The notes: generated from the sequence alone by a model not told the origin. Positions 34,091 to 43,671 are shown, counted from the stretch's first letter. The stretch: DNA of 59,114 bases from JANNGZ01 sp031404155 (GCA_031404155.1 JANNGZ010000135.1:1-59114); one strand, 5' to 3'. Translations and numbers: made by a program.

Positions 34091-34492
34091 CTAAATCAGG
34101 TCTTCCACCACCAGCCGGTGGTAACGCTCGGCGAGCTTGGCGTCGAAGCGCTTGGCCACCACCGCCACACGTTCGGCATGCGCGTCGTCAGGTGTGTAAA
34201 CCACCAGCCAGGAGCAGCCCTCGCGCGCTAGCGCCTGGTACTTGCGCATCAGCTGGATCTCGTAGCCGAAGCCACCGAAATCGCTCGCGTGGTTGAGCAT
34301 CGAGTCCATCTGCACACGCTCTTCGTCGGCGTTGTATTGCAGGATGTCGACCTCAGCAAAACCGTCGTCGCGCAAGGCCTGCGCCGCGGCCTTCGCACGC
34401 GTTTCGTCGGGCAGGGCCACCACCACATGGCCGATCGGCTTGAACACGCCCATCGAGAACGGGCGGTCTTCCTTGGTCAGGCGCTTGGTCAT
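34091..34492 (-). CDS. Conserved small protein of unknown function
   Basis: A 133-residue soluble protein that I do not recognise. It reads like a small alpha/beta domain: GHVVVALPDETRAKAAAQAL, DGFAEVDILQYNADEE, then YQALAREGCSWLVVYTPDD and AVVAKRFDAKLAERYHRLVVEDLI. No signal peptide or membrane segment is seen. The overall shape recalls small stress-related proteins that bind a ligand across a ferredoxin-like sheet, but this is a guess. The ATG at 34492 is preceded by a purine-rich GGAGAGG. Confidence 0.8.
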   Translation of the reverse strand: MTKRLTKEDRPFSMGVFKPIGHVVVALPDETRAKAAAQALRDDGFAEVDILQYNADEERVQMDSMLNHASDFGGFGYEIQLMRKYQALAREGCSWLVVYTPDDAHAERVAVVAKRFDAKLAERYHRLVVEDLI

Positions 34493-34530
34493 GAGGCACC
34501 TCTCCGTGCTGAGTTGAACGTCGATTCAGT

Positions 34531-35649
34531 CTAGTCCTGGGCAGCGCCGGCAGTGTTTGCCCCTGCGCGGTTCATGGGTTGCACCGCACGCGGGCTGGTC
34601 AGCGCCCCCACCGCCCAGAGGCCGGCAACGATGCCCGACGCGCCGACGATCTGCGGCAACAGGGCCAGGGTGTGCGCGTTCCACAGAAAGGCGGTGGTGG
34701 CGCCGAGCAGGAGAAGGAACAGGGCCAGCGCGGCGAACTGCGCGGCCGGTGACACCGGCGGGTCGAAGCGCCGGCACTGGCGCAGGTCGAACCCGGGCTT
34801 TGGAAACCGCGCCGCCACGTCGGCAGGGCGCCAGCCGGGCGGCTTGAACCAGACCCGCAGCTTGTCGGTCCAGCGGCGGGTGCGCCAGGCGTCCCGCGCC
34901 AGCGCCACATACACCTCGAGGTTGGCCCACAACGGGTTCCACGAGCGCAGCGGCGCGCGCGTACCGTAGACGCAGGGCTCCTTGTCGTCCTCCTCAATGA
35001 AGCTGCCGAAGAGGCGGTCCCAGACGATGAAGATGCCGCCGTAGTTCTTGTCCAGGTACTTGTCGTTCACCGCGTGGTGCACCCGGTGGTTGCTCGGCGC
35101 GCAGAACCAGCGGTCGAACCAGCCGAGCTTGCCGATCTGCTGCGTGTGCACCCAGTATTGGTAGAGCAGGTCGATCAAGGCCACCACGCCGAACACCAGC
35201 GGCGGGACGCCGAGCACCGCCATCGGCAGATAGAAAAGCCAGCCGGCGAGCCAGCCGCCGCTGGTCTGGCGCAAGGCGGTTGAGAGGTTGTAGTCCTCGC
35301 TCTGGTGGTGCACCACATGCCCGGCCCAGAACAGCGCGCTGGTATGACCCAGGCGGTGGTGCCAGTAGTAGCAGAGGTCGTAGAACACCAGCGCCACGAC
35401 CCAGACCCAGACCGAGTTGCTCGGCAACTGCCACAGCGCCACGTGCGCGAACACGGCGCTGTAGATGCCCACCGTGAGCAGCCTGGTGAACACGCCGGTG
35501 AGCTGGCTCATCACGCCCAGGCCGATGCTCGATAGCGAGTCGTTGAGCCGGTAGGTGTTGCGCCCGCGAGCGATGCCGACCGCCAGTTCGACCGCGATCA
35601 GCAGCAGGAAGACCGGCGTGGCGAGGACGATGATCTGGGCGCCTTGCAT
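34531..35649 (-). CDS. Sterol desaturase / fatty-acid hydroxylase family membrane protein
   Basis: A 372-residue integral membrane protein with the histidine boxes of the di-iron family: HHRLGH, HVVHHQSEDYN and HRVHHAVND. The N-terminal half has four or five hydrophobic helices, and two more lie near residues 310-350. Members hydroxylate or desaturate lipids, for example alkylglycerols, sterols or hopanoids; the substrate here is not predictable. The ATG at 35649 gives a membrane-helix start (IIVLATPVFLLLIAVEL). It stands alone on the minus strand. Confidence 0.9.
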   Translation of the reverse strand: MQGAQIIVLATPVFLLLIAVELAVGIARGRNTYRLNDSLSSIGLGVMSQLTGVFTRLLTVGIYSAVFAHVALWQLPSNSVWVWVVALVFYDLCYYWHHRLGHTSALFWAGHVVHHQSEDYNLSTALRQTSGGWLAGWLFYLPMAVLGVPPLVFGVVALIDLLYQYWVHTQQIGKLGWFDRWFCAPSNHRVHHAVNDKYLDKNYGGIFIVWDRLFGSFIEEDDKEPCVYGTRAPLRSWNPLWANLEVYVALARDAWRTRRWTDKLRVWFKPPGWRPADVAARFPKPGFDLRQCRRFDPPVSPAAQFAALALFLLLLGATTAFLWNAHTLALLPQIVGASGIVAGLWAVGALTSPRAVQPMNRAGANTAGAAQD

Positions 35650-36036
35650 CTCGGGTTTGCGCTGCGGCCGTGGTGATGGGGCGCCCATCATCGCAGGGCC
35701 GCTGGGCGGGCACCAGTGCCGCAGCGCTTGCCACTGGTCGCCGCCGCACTGCCGTCGGTCGCCAGCCGATTGCAGGTGGTGTTGCTGGCCCCGCAACCGA
35801 GGGAAGGCTCGCGCCGTGACCTCCTTCACGACCGCCGAGCGCGTGATGCGTGAACCGAGCCAAAGCGTTACCGAAGTCCCCTCGCGGCTTCGCTTCGCGG
35901 CGCATCGGTCCCTAGCATCGGCGTCATGAATCCAGCCCAAAGAGCCTCCGTGAGTCGCCGGCATCGCAGGTGCACGGCGTGCTCGCCACAAGAATTTTCG
36001 GCAGCCCCACGCTCGACTTTTCGAAGAAGGCCCCGC
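35650..36036. other. 387-bp gap upstream of the pilus operon
   Basis: This gap lies between the divergent desaturase gene and pilE and must hold promoters for both. I see no intact gene, repeat or clear sigma-54 (GG-N10-GC) site, although pilin genes are often sigma-54 dependent. Frames through it have poor composition. Confidence 0.4.
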
Positions 36037-36462
36037 ATGCCCAAGTCCCTGTCCCGCGGCTTCACGCTGATCGAATTGATGATCACCGTGGCGATCCTCG
36101 CCATCCTGTCCTCCGTGGCGCTGCCCACCTACCAGGCCTATGTGCAGCGCTCGCGGGTGCCGCCGGGGCTGGACGCGCTGTCCAACTACCACACGCGAAT
36201 GGAGCAGCGTTTCCAGGACACGGGCAACTACGGCGCGGCCGGGGCTTGTGGTCTGGCGGTACCCGCCGCCACCAACTTCGCGATCAGCTGCGCGCTGACC
36301 AACGGCACCCAAGGCTTCACCGCCACCGCCACCGGCAGCGGCCCGGTCTCCGGCTACACCTACACCATCAACCACCAGGGCACCCGCGCCACGAGCTCGC
36401 ACCCCAAGGGTGTGCCTGCCGGCAGCTGCTGGAGCATCCGGGGGGCGACATGCGACTCCTGA
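36037..36462 (+). CDS. pilE: Type IV pilin-like protein PilE
   Basis: A 141-residue prepilin. The leader MPKSLSRG is followed by the mature N-terminus FTLIELMITVAILAILSSVALP, with Glu5, as expected for PilD cleavage and N-methylation. The C-terminal part has two cysteine pairs (CGLAVPAATNFAISC and CWSIRGATC). It is the first gene of a run pilE-fimT-pilV-pilW-pilX-pilY1, so it is likely a minor pilin, comparable to P. aeruginosa PilE, rather than the main subunit. AAGAAGG precedes the start. Confidence 0.9.
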   Translation: MPKSLSRGFTLIELMITVAILAILSSVALPTYQAYVQRSRVPPGLDALSNYHTRMEQRFQDTGNYGAAGACGLAVPAATNFAISCALTNGTQGFTATATGSGPVSGYTYTINHQGTRATSSHPKGVPAGSCWSIRGATCDS

Positions 36463-36956
36463 GCAACCCGCGCGCATCGCGCGCATGCCGCGGCCAACGT
36501 GGCATGACCCTGATCGAGCTGATGGTCGGGCTGACCATCGCCAGTTTGTTGGTCGCCCTCGGCACGCCCTTCTTCGGCGACTACATCGCCAATGCTCGCC
36601 TGCGTGAGGGCGGCACCACGCTGCTGGCCGAAGCCCTCTTCGCGCAGAGCGAGGCGATCAAGCGCAACGGCATCGTGCGTGTGGACATCAACGTTGCCGC
36701 CGTCAACGTCGTCGATCGCAGCGAGGGTGCCAACACCATCCTTCGCAGCCGCACCCTGCCCGACGGCGTGAGCGCCGACGCGGCGACCACCATCGACTTC
36801 GGCGGCGAGGGCCGCCCCGCGCCGTTTCCGTCGACCGCCGCGGTGGACCTGTCCAAGAGCGGCGTGAGCTGCTCCGCCGAGTACCGCTGCCCGTCACTGC
36901 GCGTCGAGGCTGGTGGCGGGATCCGCCTCTGTGGCAACAAGAGTTCTTGCAACTGA
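36450..36956 (+). CDS. fimT: Minor pseudopilin FimT/GspH family
   Basis: A 168-residue prepilin-like protein. The leader ends RGQRG and the mature end is MTLIELMVGLTIASLLVALG, with Met at position 1 and Glu at 5. A GspH/FimT-type globular domain follows, with AEALFAQSEAIKRNGIVRVD typical of that family. FimT proteins prime pilus assembly and in some species bind DNA for natural transformation. The gene overlaps the end of pilE by 13 nt in another frame, so translation is coupled. Confidence 0.87.
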   Translation: MRLLSNPRASRACRGQRGMTLIELMVGLTIASLLVALGTPFFGDYIANARLREGGTTLLAEALFAQSEAIKRNGIVRVDINVAAVNVVDRSEGANTILRSRTLPDGVSADAATTIDFGGEGRPAPFPSTAAVDLSKSGVSCSAEYRCPSLRVEAGGGIRLCGNKSSCN

Positions 36957-36964
36957 ATCCCGAC

Positions 36965-37456
36965 ATGAAGCACATCGAACTTTCGACTCCCAGGCGACGC
37001 GGCGCCGTCACCCCGCGCACCGTGCGCGCGAACTCGTGGACGCCGCGCATGTCGCGCGGCGTGGGCCTGCTCGACGGCCTGATCGCGCTGGCGATCCTCG
37101 CCTTCGGCATGCTCGGCATGACCCGCTTTCAGTCGCGCCTGGTGATGCAGGGCACCGACGCCCAGACCCGCATCGTGGCCACGCAGCTCGGCGACGAGCT
37201 GCTCAATCTCGCGCTGGTCGATCCCGGCAATGGCGGCTGCTACACCGTGCCCGCCGCGGGAGCCTGCGCTGACGCCGGCGCGCGAGCCTTCACCGCGGCT
37301 TGGGCGGTGCGTGCGCAAGCTGCGCTGCCCGGCACGGTCACGGTCGGCTCGACGCTCGACGCCGTTACCGGGCAGTTGACGGTGTTGCTCACCTGGACCG
37401 GCAAGGGCAGCGGCGACCCGCATCAGATGCAGGCGGTGACCGATGTGCGCCTCTGA
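36965..37456 (+). CDS. pilV: Minor pilin PilV
   Basis: A 163-residue minor pilin in the PilV position. After a basic leader (MSRG) the mature helix is VGLLDGLIALAILAFGMLGM. Position 5 is Asp where pilins normally have Glu, and Gly follows. The body has one possible disulfide (GGCYTVPAAGACAD). PilV, PilW and PilX form the tip-priming complex with PilY1. The ATG at 36965 gives a long leader; a TTG at 36947 is also open. It starts 8 bp after fimT. Confidence 0.85.
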   Translation: MKHIELSTPRRRGAVTPRTVRANSWTPRMSRGVGLLDGLIALAILAFGMLGMTRFQSRLVMQGTDAQTRIVATQLGDELLNLALVDPGNGGCYTVPAAGACADAGARAFTAAWAVRAQAALPGTVTVGSTLDAVTGQLTVLLTWTGKGSGDPHQMQAVTDVRL

Positions 37457-37472
37457 GCCTGGGCCGCGGGTC

Positions 37473-38546
37473 ATGAACCGCCACCCGATCGTCAACGCAC
37501 GCCGCGGCAGCGCGCGCGGCATGTCGCTGGTCGAGCTGATGGTCGGCATCGTGGTGGCGCTGCTGGTCGGCCTGGCCGCGTCGGGCAGCGCGGTGTTCTT
37601 CACCGCCTCGCAACGCCAGGCCGCGGGCTCCAGCGGCGCGATCGTCAGCGCCACCACGGCCCTGGCCGCGATCAAGGAAGAGGCCGCCCACGCCGGGCTG
37701 GGGTTCTTCGGCGACACGAGCTACCTGTGCAACGGCCTCAACCTGAGCGTCGGCGGCAACAACTTCTCTCAAGCGGCCTTCAGCCCCTTGCGTGTGGCAC
37801 GCGACGCGAACGGCATGGACACCATCGACATGGTGTTCGCCGACCAGGTGGCCGGCGGCGCCAACGTCTCGCTCAAGACCGCGTCCAACACCAACCTGGC
37901 CGAACTGGAAAGCTTCATGCCCGCCGTCGCCGGTCATGCCGTCCTGATGGCGCCGGAAACCGCCGGCACCGCCTGCACCGTGCGCAGCGTGACCCAGGTC
38001 ACCGACTCTACCGCCGCGACGCCGCAGATCCTGACCTTCGACAACACCGGCACGCACAACCAGGTGGCCTTTGCCGGGGCGGTGAACTACGCCGCCGAGT
38101 CGCGGGTGGCCCTCTTGGGTGCGCTGCAGTGGAGCCGCTACCGCGTCCTCAACGGCGACCTGGTGCTCGACCGCCCGTTCGACACCGCCAACCCCACCGT
38201 CACGCTGGTGCGCAACGTGGTCGGGTTCCGGGTCCAGTACGGCGTCTCCGCCGGCGCCGCCACCGCGGTCACCGGCTGGGTCGAACCCGATGTCGCGCCC
38301 TGGGCCGCGCTCTTGCCCGCCGACTTGGCGCGGGTCCGCGCGATCCGGATCGGCCTGGTCACCCGCAGCGCCAACCCCGAGAAGGTGAACGACGCCGGCA
38401 ACTGCGTGGCCAGCAGCGCACAACCCAACCTGCTCGGCTTTGCCCTCACCGCACCGGCGGTGAACGGCGTGCCGTGGAACTGCTTTCGCTACCGCACGGC
38501 CACCAGCGTGGTGCCGATGCGCAACTTGGTGATGGGGCTGCGCTGA
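37473..38546 (+). CDS. pilW: Minor pilin PilW
   Basis: A roughly 357-residue minor pilin. The leader ends ARG and the mature N-terminus is MSLVELMVGIVVALLVGLAASG with Glu5. The large globular part is typical of PilW in size and carries scattered cysteines (YLCNGLNL, GTACTVRS, AGNCVASS, PWNCFRY) that could form disulfides. A start at 37443 would overlap the pilV end; the ATG at 37473 gives a more typical leader. Its TGA overlaps the pilX ATG as TGATG-type coupling. Confidence 0.88.
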   Translation: MNRHPIVNARRGSARGMSLVELMVGIVVALLVGLAASGSAVFFTASQRQAAGSSGAIVSATTALAAIKEEAAHAGLGFFGDTSYLCNGLNLSVGGNNFSQAAFSPLRVARDANGMDTIDMVFADQVAGGANVSLKTASNTNLAELESFMPAVAGHAVLMAPETAGTACTVRSVTQVTDSTAATPQILTFDNTGTHNQVAFAGAVNYAAESRVALLGALQWSRYRVLNGDLVLDRPFDTANPTVTLVRNVVGFRVQYGVSAGAATAVTGWVEPDVAPWAALLPADLARVRAIRIGLVTRSANPEKVNDAGNCVASSAQPNLLGFALTAPAVNGVPWNCFRYRTATSVVPMRNLVMGLR

Positions 38547-39112
38547 TGAACCGTCGTCGAACTCCAATGCGCCGGTCGCAGCAACGCGGCGTGACCATGC
38601 TCGTGGTGCTGGTGCTGCTGTCGGTGATGCTGCTCGGCGGCATGGCGCTGGCGCGCATGACCGAAGTGGGCACGCTGGTGGCCGGCAACGTGGCCTTCAA
38701 GGACCGTGCGCTGCAGGCCAGCGAGGTCGGCATGAACACCGCGTTCCAGCGCGTGCGCGTCCTGGCCAACGAGGAAGCCGACAGCGGCAGCTGGTACTAC
38801 GCGTCGATGCAGGCCCAAACCGCTGAAGGCATCCCGTCGGTGGTCGACTGGACCGCCGCGCCGGAAGTGACGGTGGGCCCCTACAGCGTGCGCTATGTGG
38901 CCGAGCGCATGTGCGACGCCCCGTCGGTGGCCGACTTCGAGCGGCAATGCCTGCTCAAGCGATTCAACCCCGACGGCATCAACAGCGCCGGCCTCAACCT
39001 CGACACCCCCCCGCTTGAGCCGCCGTCGGGCCGGCAATACCGCATCACGGTCCGGGTCACGGGCCCGAAAGACACACGCACCATCGTGCAGACGCTCGTG
39101 ACGCGCGGCTGA
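38546..39112 (+). CDS. pilX: Minor pilin PilX
   Basis: A 188-residue protein with an N-terminal leader (RRSQQRG) and the hydrophobic helix VTMLVVLVLLSVMLLGGMAL. Position 5 is not Glu, as is common for PilX. The body has RALQASEVGMNTAFQRVRVL, matching the PilX_N region, then a globular end. It overlaps pilW by one base and is followed by pilY1 after 29 bp. It belongs to the minor-pilin priming complex. Confidence 0.87.
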   Translation: MNRRRTPMRRSQQRGVTMLVVLVLLSVMLLGGMALARMTEVGTLVAGNVAFKDRALQASEVGMNTAFQRVRVLANEEADSGSWYYASMQAQTAEGIPSVVDWTAAPEVTVGPYSVRYVAERMCDAPSVADFERQCLLKRFNPDGINSAGLNLDTPPLEPPSGRQYRITVRVTGPKDTRTIVQTLVTRG

Positions 39113-39141
39113 CCGAGCAAGAAATTCTGGGAGCAAGAACC

Positions 39142-42100
39142 ATGAGCCATTACAAACACCTGACCCGCCTGCTGGTCGCCGGCGCCGCACTCTGGGGGCT
39201 GCTCTACGGCGTCGCCTCGCATGCCACAGACGTGTCGAGCCGGCCGCTGCAACCCGACGCACTGATCAAGCCGAACGTGATTTTCGGCATGGACGATTCG
39301 GGGTCGATGGATTGGGAGGTTCTGCTGAACACGACACAGGGCGTGCTGTGGTGGAACTCGAGCAACCCGTCCGGGTGGAATGGCGCGACGCCCTTGTTCG
39401 GGGTCAGCACGCCCACGTCGACCAACGTCGCCATGGGCTACCTGTTCCCGGTCGGCGCTGGTGCCGCCTCGGGCCGCAACCACTACGACTACAGCAGCGT
39501 CTGGGGCCAGGTCGTGCCGCCGACCGCGCAGTACGCGCCCCTGCGCTCCTCGAAGTTCAACCCGCTGTACTACAACAGCCTGCAGACCTATGAGCCCTGG
39601 GCTCCCGCGTACCACAACGGTGCCGCGCAGACCTACTCTGCCGCCAACCCGCTGCTTGCAAAGACGCATCCCGCATTGCTCACGGCGTCCGCCACCATCA
39701 ATCTGACCGTCTCGCAAAATCTGCTGCCACCGGCAAACATCAACACGAGTTTCTCGTACCAGTTGCGCGCCGGCATGCGGATTCCGGTGGGCGCCAGGAC
39801 CTGGACTGGCAGTGCCTGGAGTTCCGCGCGGACGACAGACACTTCCGCCACCGCCGCCACGGGCCCTACCTGGGTGTCGATGCCGCAGTATTTCCCGACC
39901 TTCTGGCATGCGAGCACGAGTTGCACCGCGGCCGCCCCGGCCGACCCCAATTTCGCTTCGGCAACTTGCGTCACCGCGCCCGACGGCACAAGGCTCCAGC
40001 GCTTCGAGATCAAGACGAGCACCCTCACGTACCCGTCGAATCGCAGCTACGCGGACGAGATGCAGAACTTTGCCAACTGGTTCAGCTACTACCGCAAGCG
40101 CAAGCTGATGCTCGCTGGCTCGATGGGAACGGTGCTGGAGGACATCGCCGGCCTCCGCCTGGGAGTGGTGGCCTACAACAATCAATCGAACGTCACCATG
40201 TACGACGCCGACGCGGCGCTCGATGCGAACAATCGGCGGCGCATTGCGGGCATGTTCTACACCAATGCAGCGACTGGAGGCACGCCCACTTCGGAGACGC
40301 TCAAGTTCATCGGCGACCAGTTCAAGCGCACCGACAACCAGGTGATCCAGTACGCCTGCCAGCGCAACAACGCCTTCATCGTCACTGACGGCATGACCAG
40401 TTCGGGGTCTGTGTCACCGCCTTCCTACACCTCGACCGCGTACGGCAGCGGAGCCTTCCCGTTCCAGACCACCCAGGCCGGCACCGCCGCCGATATCGCA
40501 CTGAGCTACCACGTCAACAACCTGCGCCCCGACCTGACCGCCGGCAAATTGAAGCCCGACATCGTCGGGAGCAAGCCCAACCCGGATCTCAACCCCAACC
40601 TGCACATGAACACCTACGGCATGACCCTGGGCGTTCGCGGCAACATCTGGCCCGGCATCACCGATCCGTTTTCCGCCAGCCCCTTCACCTGGCCCAGTCC
40701 GGTGGCAGGGACGCCGAGTTCGATCGATGACCTGTGGCACGCGACGATCAACGGCCGCGGCCAGATGTACCTCGCCAGCTCGCCCGAGGAGACCCGGCAA
40801 AAGGTTCAGGCCGGTCTGACAGATATTCTGGCCACGCCGGGTGCGCAGGCCTCCGGCGCGCTGAGTTCGGTGAACCTGGCCAAAGGCGACGGCAAGGTCT
40901 ACCTCGGCCATTACAACGCCAAGGGCTGGACCGGCAACGTGACGGCCAACACCATCGACGCGAGCACCGGCGTGGTCGACACCGCCACGGACGTGTGGAG
41001 CGCTGCGGCACTGCTCGCCGCGCGCGACCCGGCCACGCGCGTGATCGTGGCCAACAACGGCACGAGCAAGGGCTCCTTCTCGACGACGCTCGTCGGCAGC
41101 GTCCTCAATCCTGCCAACCTGTTCGCCACCAACACCGACCAACTCGTGGCCTACCTGCGGGGCGACCGCTCGCTGGAGGGGAGCACGTTTCGCGCTCGCG
41201 GGAGCCTGCTGGGCGCCGTGATCAACGCCCGGCCGACGCTGGCGGTGGAAGCCACCGCGGCCAATTCGGTGGTCTACGCACATTCCGGCGAAGGCATGCT
41301 GCACGCCCTGGACGCGAGCAACGGCAACGAACTCTGGGCCTACGTGCCCAAAACGGTGCTGCCTCAGATGGGCAGGATCAGCGACGTCGCCTACAACTTC
41401 AACTCCCTGCTCGACGGCACGCCCACCGTGGCGCAAGCGGGCAGCCGGCGCATCCTGGTCGGCGGCCGTGGCGTCGCCGGCGCCGGCTTCTACGCCATCG
41501 ACGTGACCTCACCGCGCGGCCTCACTGAAAGCGCGCTTGCTGGCAACGTGCTCTGGGACATCGGCAACGGCGATGTGAGCAACGGGCAGACCTTCACGCT
41601 GGGCGCATCGGTCGGCCGTCCGGTGGTGGCGCCGACACGCATTGCCGGCAACCCGTACGTGGTGCTGCTGACGCAGGGCTACAACGGCAGCAACGACGGC
41701 ATCGGGCGCCTGTACATGGTCAACGCGCTGACCGGCGCGCGCATCACCACCTTCACCGCCAACAGCGGCACCGGCTCCGGCGATCCCGGCCTGGCGCATG
41801 TGACCGCCCTGCTCGAAAGCGACGGCAAGGTCCGTTATGCCTACGGCGGCGACGAACGTGGCAACCTTTGGCGCTTCGACCTCGAAGCCGGGACCAGCAC
41901 CCGCATCGCACAACTCCGCGACGCCTCGGGCGCCGCGCAGCCGGTGACCACCGCTCCGGCGCTGGTCACCATCCGTGGTGAACGTGTGGTGATGGTGGGC
42001 ACCGGCCGCATCCTCGGCCTGAGCGACTTCGGCGCGACGGGCACGCAGACCTTCTACGCCATCAAGGACGAAGGCGCCGTGCTCGGCAACGCCCGCACCT

Positions 42101-42546
42101 CGTTGATGCCGCGCACGCTTTCGGCCTTGGATGCCGCAGGGGAGCGCGACTTGAGCGGCAGTGCGTTCACGTGGACCGGCAACCGCGGCTGGTACATCGA
42201 CCTGCCGGCCGGGCAGCAGGTCAACCACCTGCCAACAGTCGCCCTCGGTTCGATCGTCTTCAGCGCCAACATGGCCACGCTGAGCGATTGCAGCGCCTCC
42301 TCCTACCTGTATGTGGTGGATATCGGCACCGGGTTGAACGTGCAAAGCATGAGCTTTTCCAGCATGACGATCAGCGGCACGCAGCTGATCGCCGGCTTCA
42401 ACGTGCTGCGCATGGGCAACTCGGGTCGGCCGTCCTTTGGCGTCGAGTTCCGACGCCAGGACGGCAGTTCGGGTCGACGCGACCTCGACCTCGCGCCGCC
42501 GATCACCCCGCGCAAGAACGCCTGGCGCCAGATCCGGCGCGACTGA
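39142..42546 (+). CDS. pilY1: Pilus tip adhesin/assembly protein PilY1
   Basis: A 1134-residue exported protein with a signal peptide (AGAALWGLLYGVASHA). The N-terminal half resembles a von Willebrand A domain: a MIDAS-like DDSGSMDWE near residue 50 and a later VTDGMTSSG. The C-terminal third is the conserved PilY1 beta-propeller (YAHSGEGMLHALDASNGNEL, VLLTQGYNGSNDGIGRLYMV, YGGDERGNLWRFDLEAG). Calcium-binding acidic loops probably lie in these repeats. PilY1 sits at the pilus tip and affects extension, adhesion and surface sensing. It ends the minor-pilin operon and faces a hairpin terminator. Confidence 0.93.
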   Translation: MSHYKHLTRLLVAGAALWGLLYGVASHATDVSSRPLQPDALIKPNVIFGMDDSGSMDWEVLLNTTQGVLWWNSSNPSGWNGATPLFGVSTPTSTNVAMGYLFPVGAGAASGRNHYDYSSVWGQVVPPTAQYAPLRSSKFNPLYYNSLQTYEPWAPAYHNGAAQTYSAANPLLAKTHPALLTASATINLTVSQNLLPPANINTSFSYQLRAGMRIPVGARTWTGSAWSSARTTDTSATAATGPTWVSMPQYFPTFWHASTSCTAAAPADPNFASATCVTAPDGTRLQRFEIKTSTLTYPSNRSYADEMQNFANWFSYYRKRKLMLAGSMGTVLEDIAGLRLGVVAYNNQSNVTMYDADAALDANNRRRIAGMFYTNAATGGTPTSETLKFIGDQFKRTDNQVIQYACQRNNAFIVTDGMTSSGSVSPPSYTSTAYGSGAFPFQTTQAGTAADIALSYHVNNLRPDLTAGKLKPDIVGSKPNPDLNPNLHMNTYGMTLGVRGNIWPGITDPFSASPFTWPSPVAGTPSSIDDLWHATINGRGQMYLASSPEETRQKVQAGLTDILATPGAQASGALSSVNLAKGDGKVYLGHYNAKGWTGNVTANTIDASTGVVDTATDVWSAAALLAARDPATRVIVANNGTSKGSFSTTLVGSVLNPANLFATNTDQLVAYLRGDRSLEGSTFRARGSLLGAVINARPTLAVEATAANSVVYAHSGEGMLHALDASNGNELWAYVPKTVLPQMGRISDVAYNFNSLLDGTPTVAQAGSRRILVGGRGVAGAGFYAIDVTSPRGLTESALAGNVLWDIGNGDVSNGQTFTLGASVGRPVVAPTRIAGNPYVVLLTQGYNGSNDGIGRLYMVNALTGARITTFTANSGTGSGDPGLAHVTALLESDGKVRYAYGGDERGNLWRFDLEAGTSTRIAQLRDASGAAQPVTTAPALVTIRGERVVMVGTGRILGLSDFGATGTQTFYAIKDEGAVLGNARTSLMPRTLSALDAAGERDLSGSAFTWTGNRGWYIDLPAGQQVNHLPTVALGSIVFSANMATLSDCSASSYLYVVDIGTGLNVQSMSFSSMTISGTQLIAGFNVLRMGNSGRPSFGVEFRRQDGSSGRRDLDLAPPITPRKNAWRQIRRD

Positions 42547-42562
42547 GGCCAGGGACCCCTGC

Positions 42563-42580
42563 GCCTGAGCTTGCTCAGGC
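42563..42580. terminator. Hairpin between convergent pilY1 and phosphatase genes
   Basis: A perfect 8-bp inverted repeat, GCCTGAGC and GCTCAGGC, flanks a TT loop. The phosphatase stop codon lies inside the stem. No long T-run follows on either strand. Confidence 0.5.
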
Positions 42581-43258
42581 CTCGCGCCCGACCCGGCTGT
42601 CCGCTGCGTCGGGCGCGCTTTCTTCAGCATCACTTTCATCCTCGATCTCATCGAGGTGCGCGTCGTCGCTCCAGCCCACCAGCGTCAGCCCTTCGGCGCT
42701 GCAGAGCAAGCGGTTGATGCTGGCGTTGCCCACCTGCCAGGTGCGTGGTGCGGTGAGTTCGATGCGTGTCGCGGCGCGGTACAGGCAGTCGAGCACGCCG
42801 CCATGGGCCACCACCGCAATCGACTCGCCGTGGTGGCGTGCCGCCAGCGCTTTCACCGCGTCGACACAGCGGGCAAAGAAGTCGTGCAACACCTCGCCGC
42901 CGCCGGGGCCGAATTCGGGGTCGCGTTGGCGCCAGCGTTTCGCCTGCTCGGGCCAGCGGGTTTCGATCTCGCCGAAGGTCAGGCCCTCGAAGAGGCCGAA
43001 GGCCCTTTCGCGCAAGCGCTGGTCGTGTTGAAGGGCCAGTCCCCGAGGTCGGGCGAGCACCTGCGCGGTCTGCGCCGCGCGCGCCAGGTCGCTTGAATAC
43101 ACCGCGTCGATCTGCTCGTCGGCCAGGGCCCGGCCGAGGCGGCGCGCCTGCTCGCGCCCGGCGGCGTTGAGCGCTATGTCGGTCGCGCCCTGGATGCGCC
43201 CTTGCCGGTTCCAGTCGGTCTCGCCGTGGCGGATCGCGAGGATGCGGGTGAATTGCAC
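42575..43258 (-). CDS. Histidine phosphatase (phosphoglycerate-mutase-like)
   Basis: A 227-residue member of the histidine phosphatase superfamily. The catalytic RHGETDWN is near the N-terminus and the second histidine lies in VVAHGGVLDCLY; a conserved GLFEGLTFGEI loop is present. It is similar to GpmB or CobC-type phosphatases, but no cobalamin genes are near, so the substrate is open. The C-terminus carries an acidic tail (EIEDESDAEESAPDAADS). The start is a GTG at 43258. Confidence 0.9.
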   Translation of the reverse strand: MQFTRILAIRHGETDWNRQGRIQGATDIALNAAGREQARRLGRALADEQIDAVYSSDLARAAQTAQVLARPRGLALQHDQRLRERAFGLFEGLTFGEIETRWPEQAKRWRQRDPEFGPGGGEVLHDFFARCVDAVKALAARHHGESIAVVAHGGVLDCLYRAATRIELTAPRTWQVGNASINRLLCSAEGLTLVGWSDDAHLDEIEDESDAEESAPDAADSRVGREA

Positions 43259-43306
43259 CGCGTCAGCCGCTCACGCCACGTGGGGCCAACCGGGCGCGCA
43301 CTGGGC

Positions 43307-43639
43307 TCAAACGCCCCACACGATCTCGTGCCCCTCGGCCTGGCAGCGGCGCAGCATTTCCACCAGCGGCCAGACCCGTTGGCGCAGCGTGACGCGGTCG
43401 GCGCCGGTCGTGGTGGTGGTCTTGCCGGCGGCCTGGCCGGAAGGCTCATCCGCGCGCTGGCCGGGGGCTTCGTCTCGCGCCACCGCGTTCGCCAGCGCCG
43501 CGATCGCCGCGGGCATCGCGGCGACTTCGATGATGCCCTTGGGTGCCGGTTCGCGGCCGAGGATGCGCATCACCTGGTCGCCGTTGGGGCCGAGCATGAT
43601 CACCTCGCCGGCGGCTTTGGACTTGAATTTGTAGAGCAT
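43307..43639 (-). CDS. DUF1840 protein
   Basis: A 110-residue protein of the DUF1840 family, function unknown. The N-terminal KFKSKAAGEVIMLGPNGDQVMRILGREP and the C-terminal LRQRVWPLVEMLRRCQAEGHEIVWGV are the conserved parts. A variable Ala/Thr-rich middle separates them. It lies between the phosphatase and cyclopropane-synthase-like genes on the same strand with short gaps. Confidence 0.9.
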   Translation of the reverse strand: MLYKFKSKAAGEVIMLGPNGDQVMRILGREPAPKGIIEVAAMPAAIAALANAVARDEAPGQRADEPSGQAAGKTTTTTGADRVTLRQRVWPLVEMLRRCQAEGHEIVWGV

Positions 43640-43671
43640 CGCGGGTGCGGCTATAACAACGGGAACCGGGC

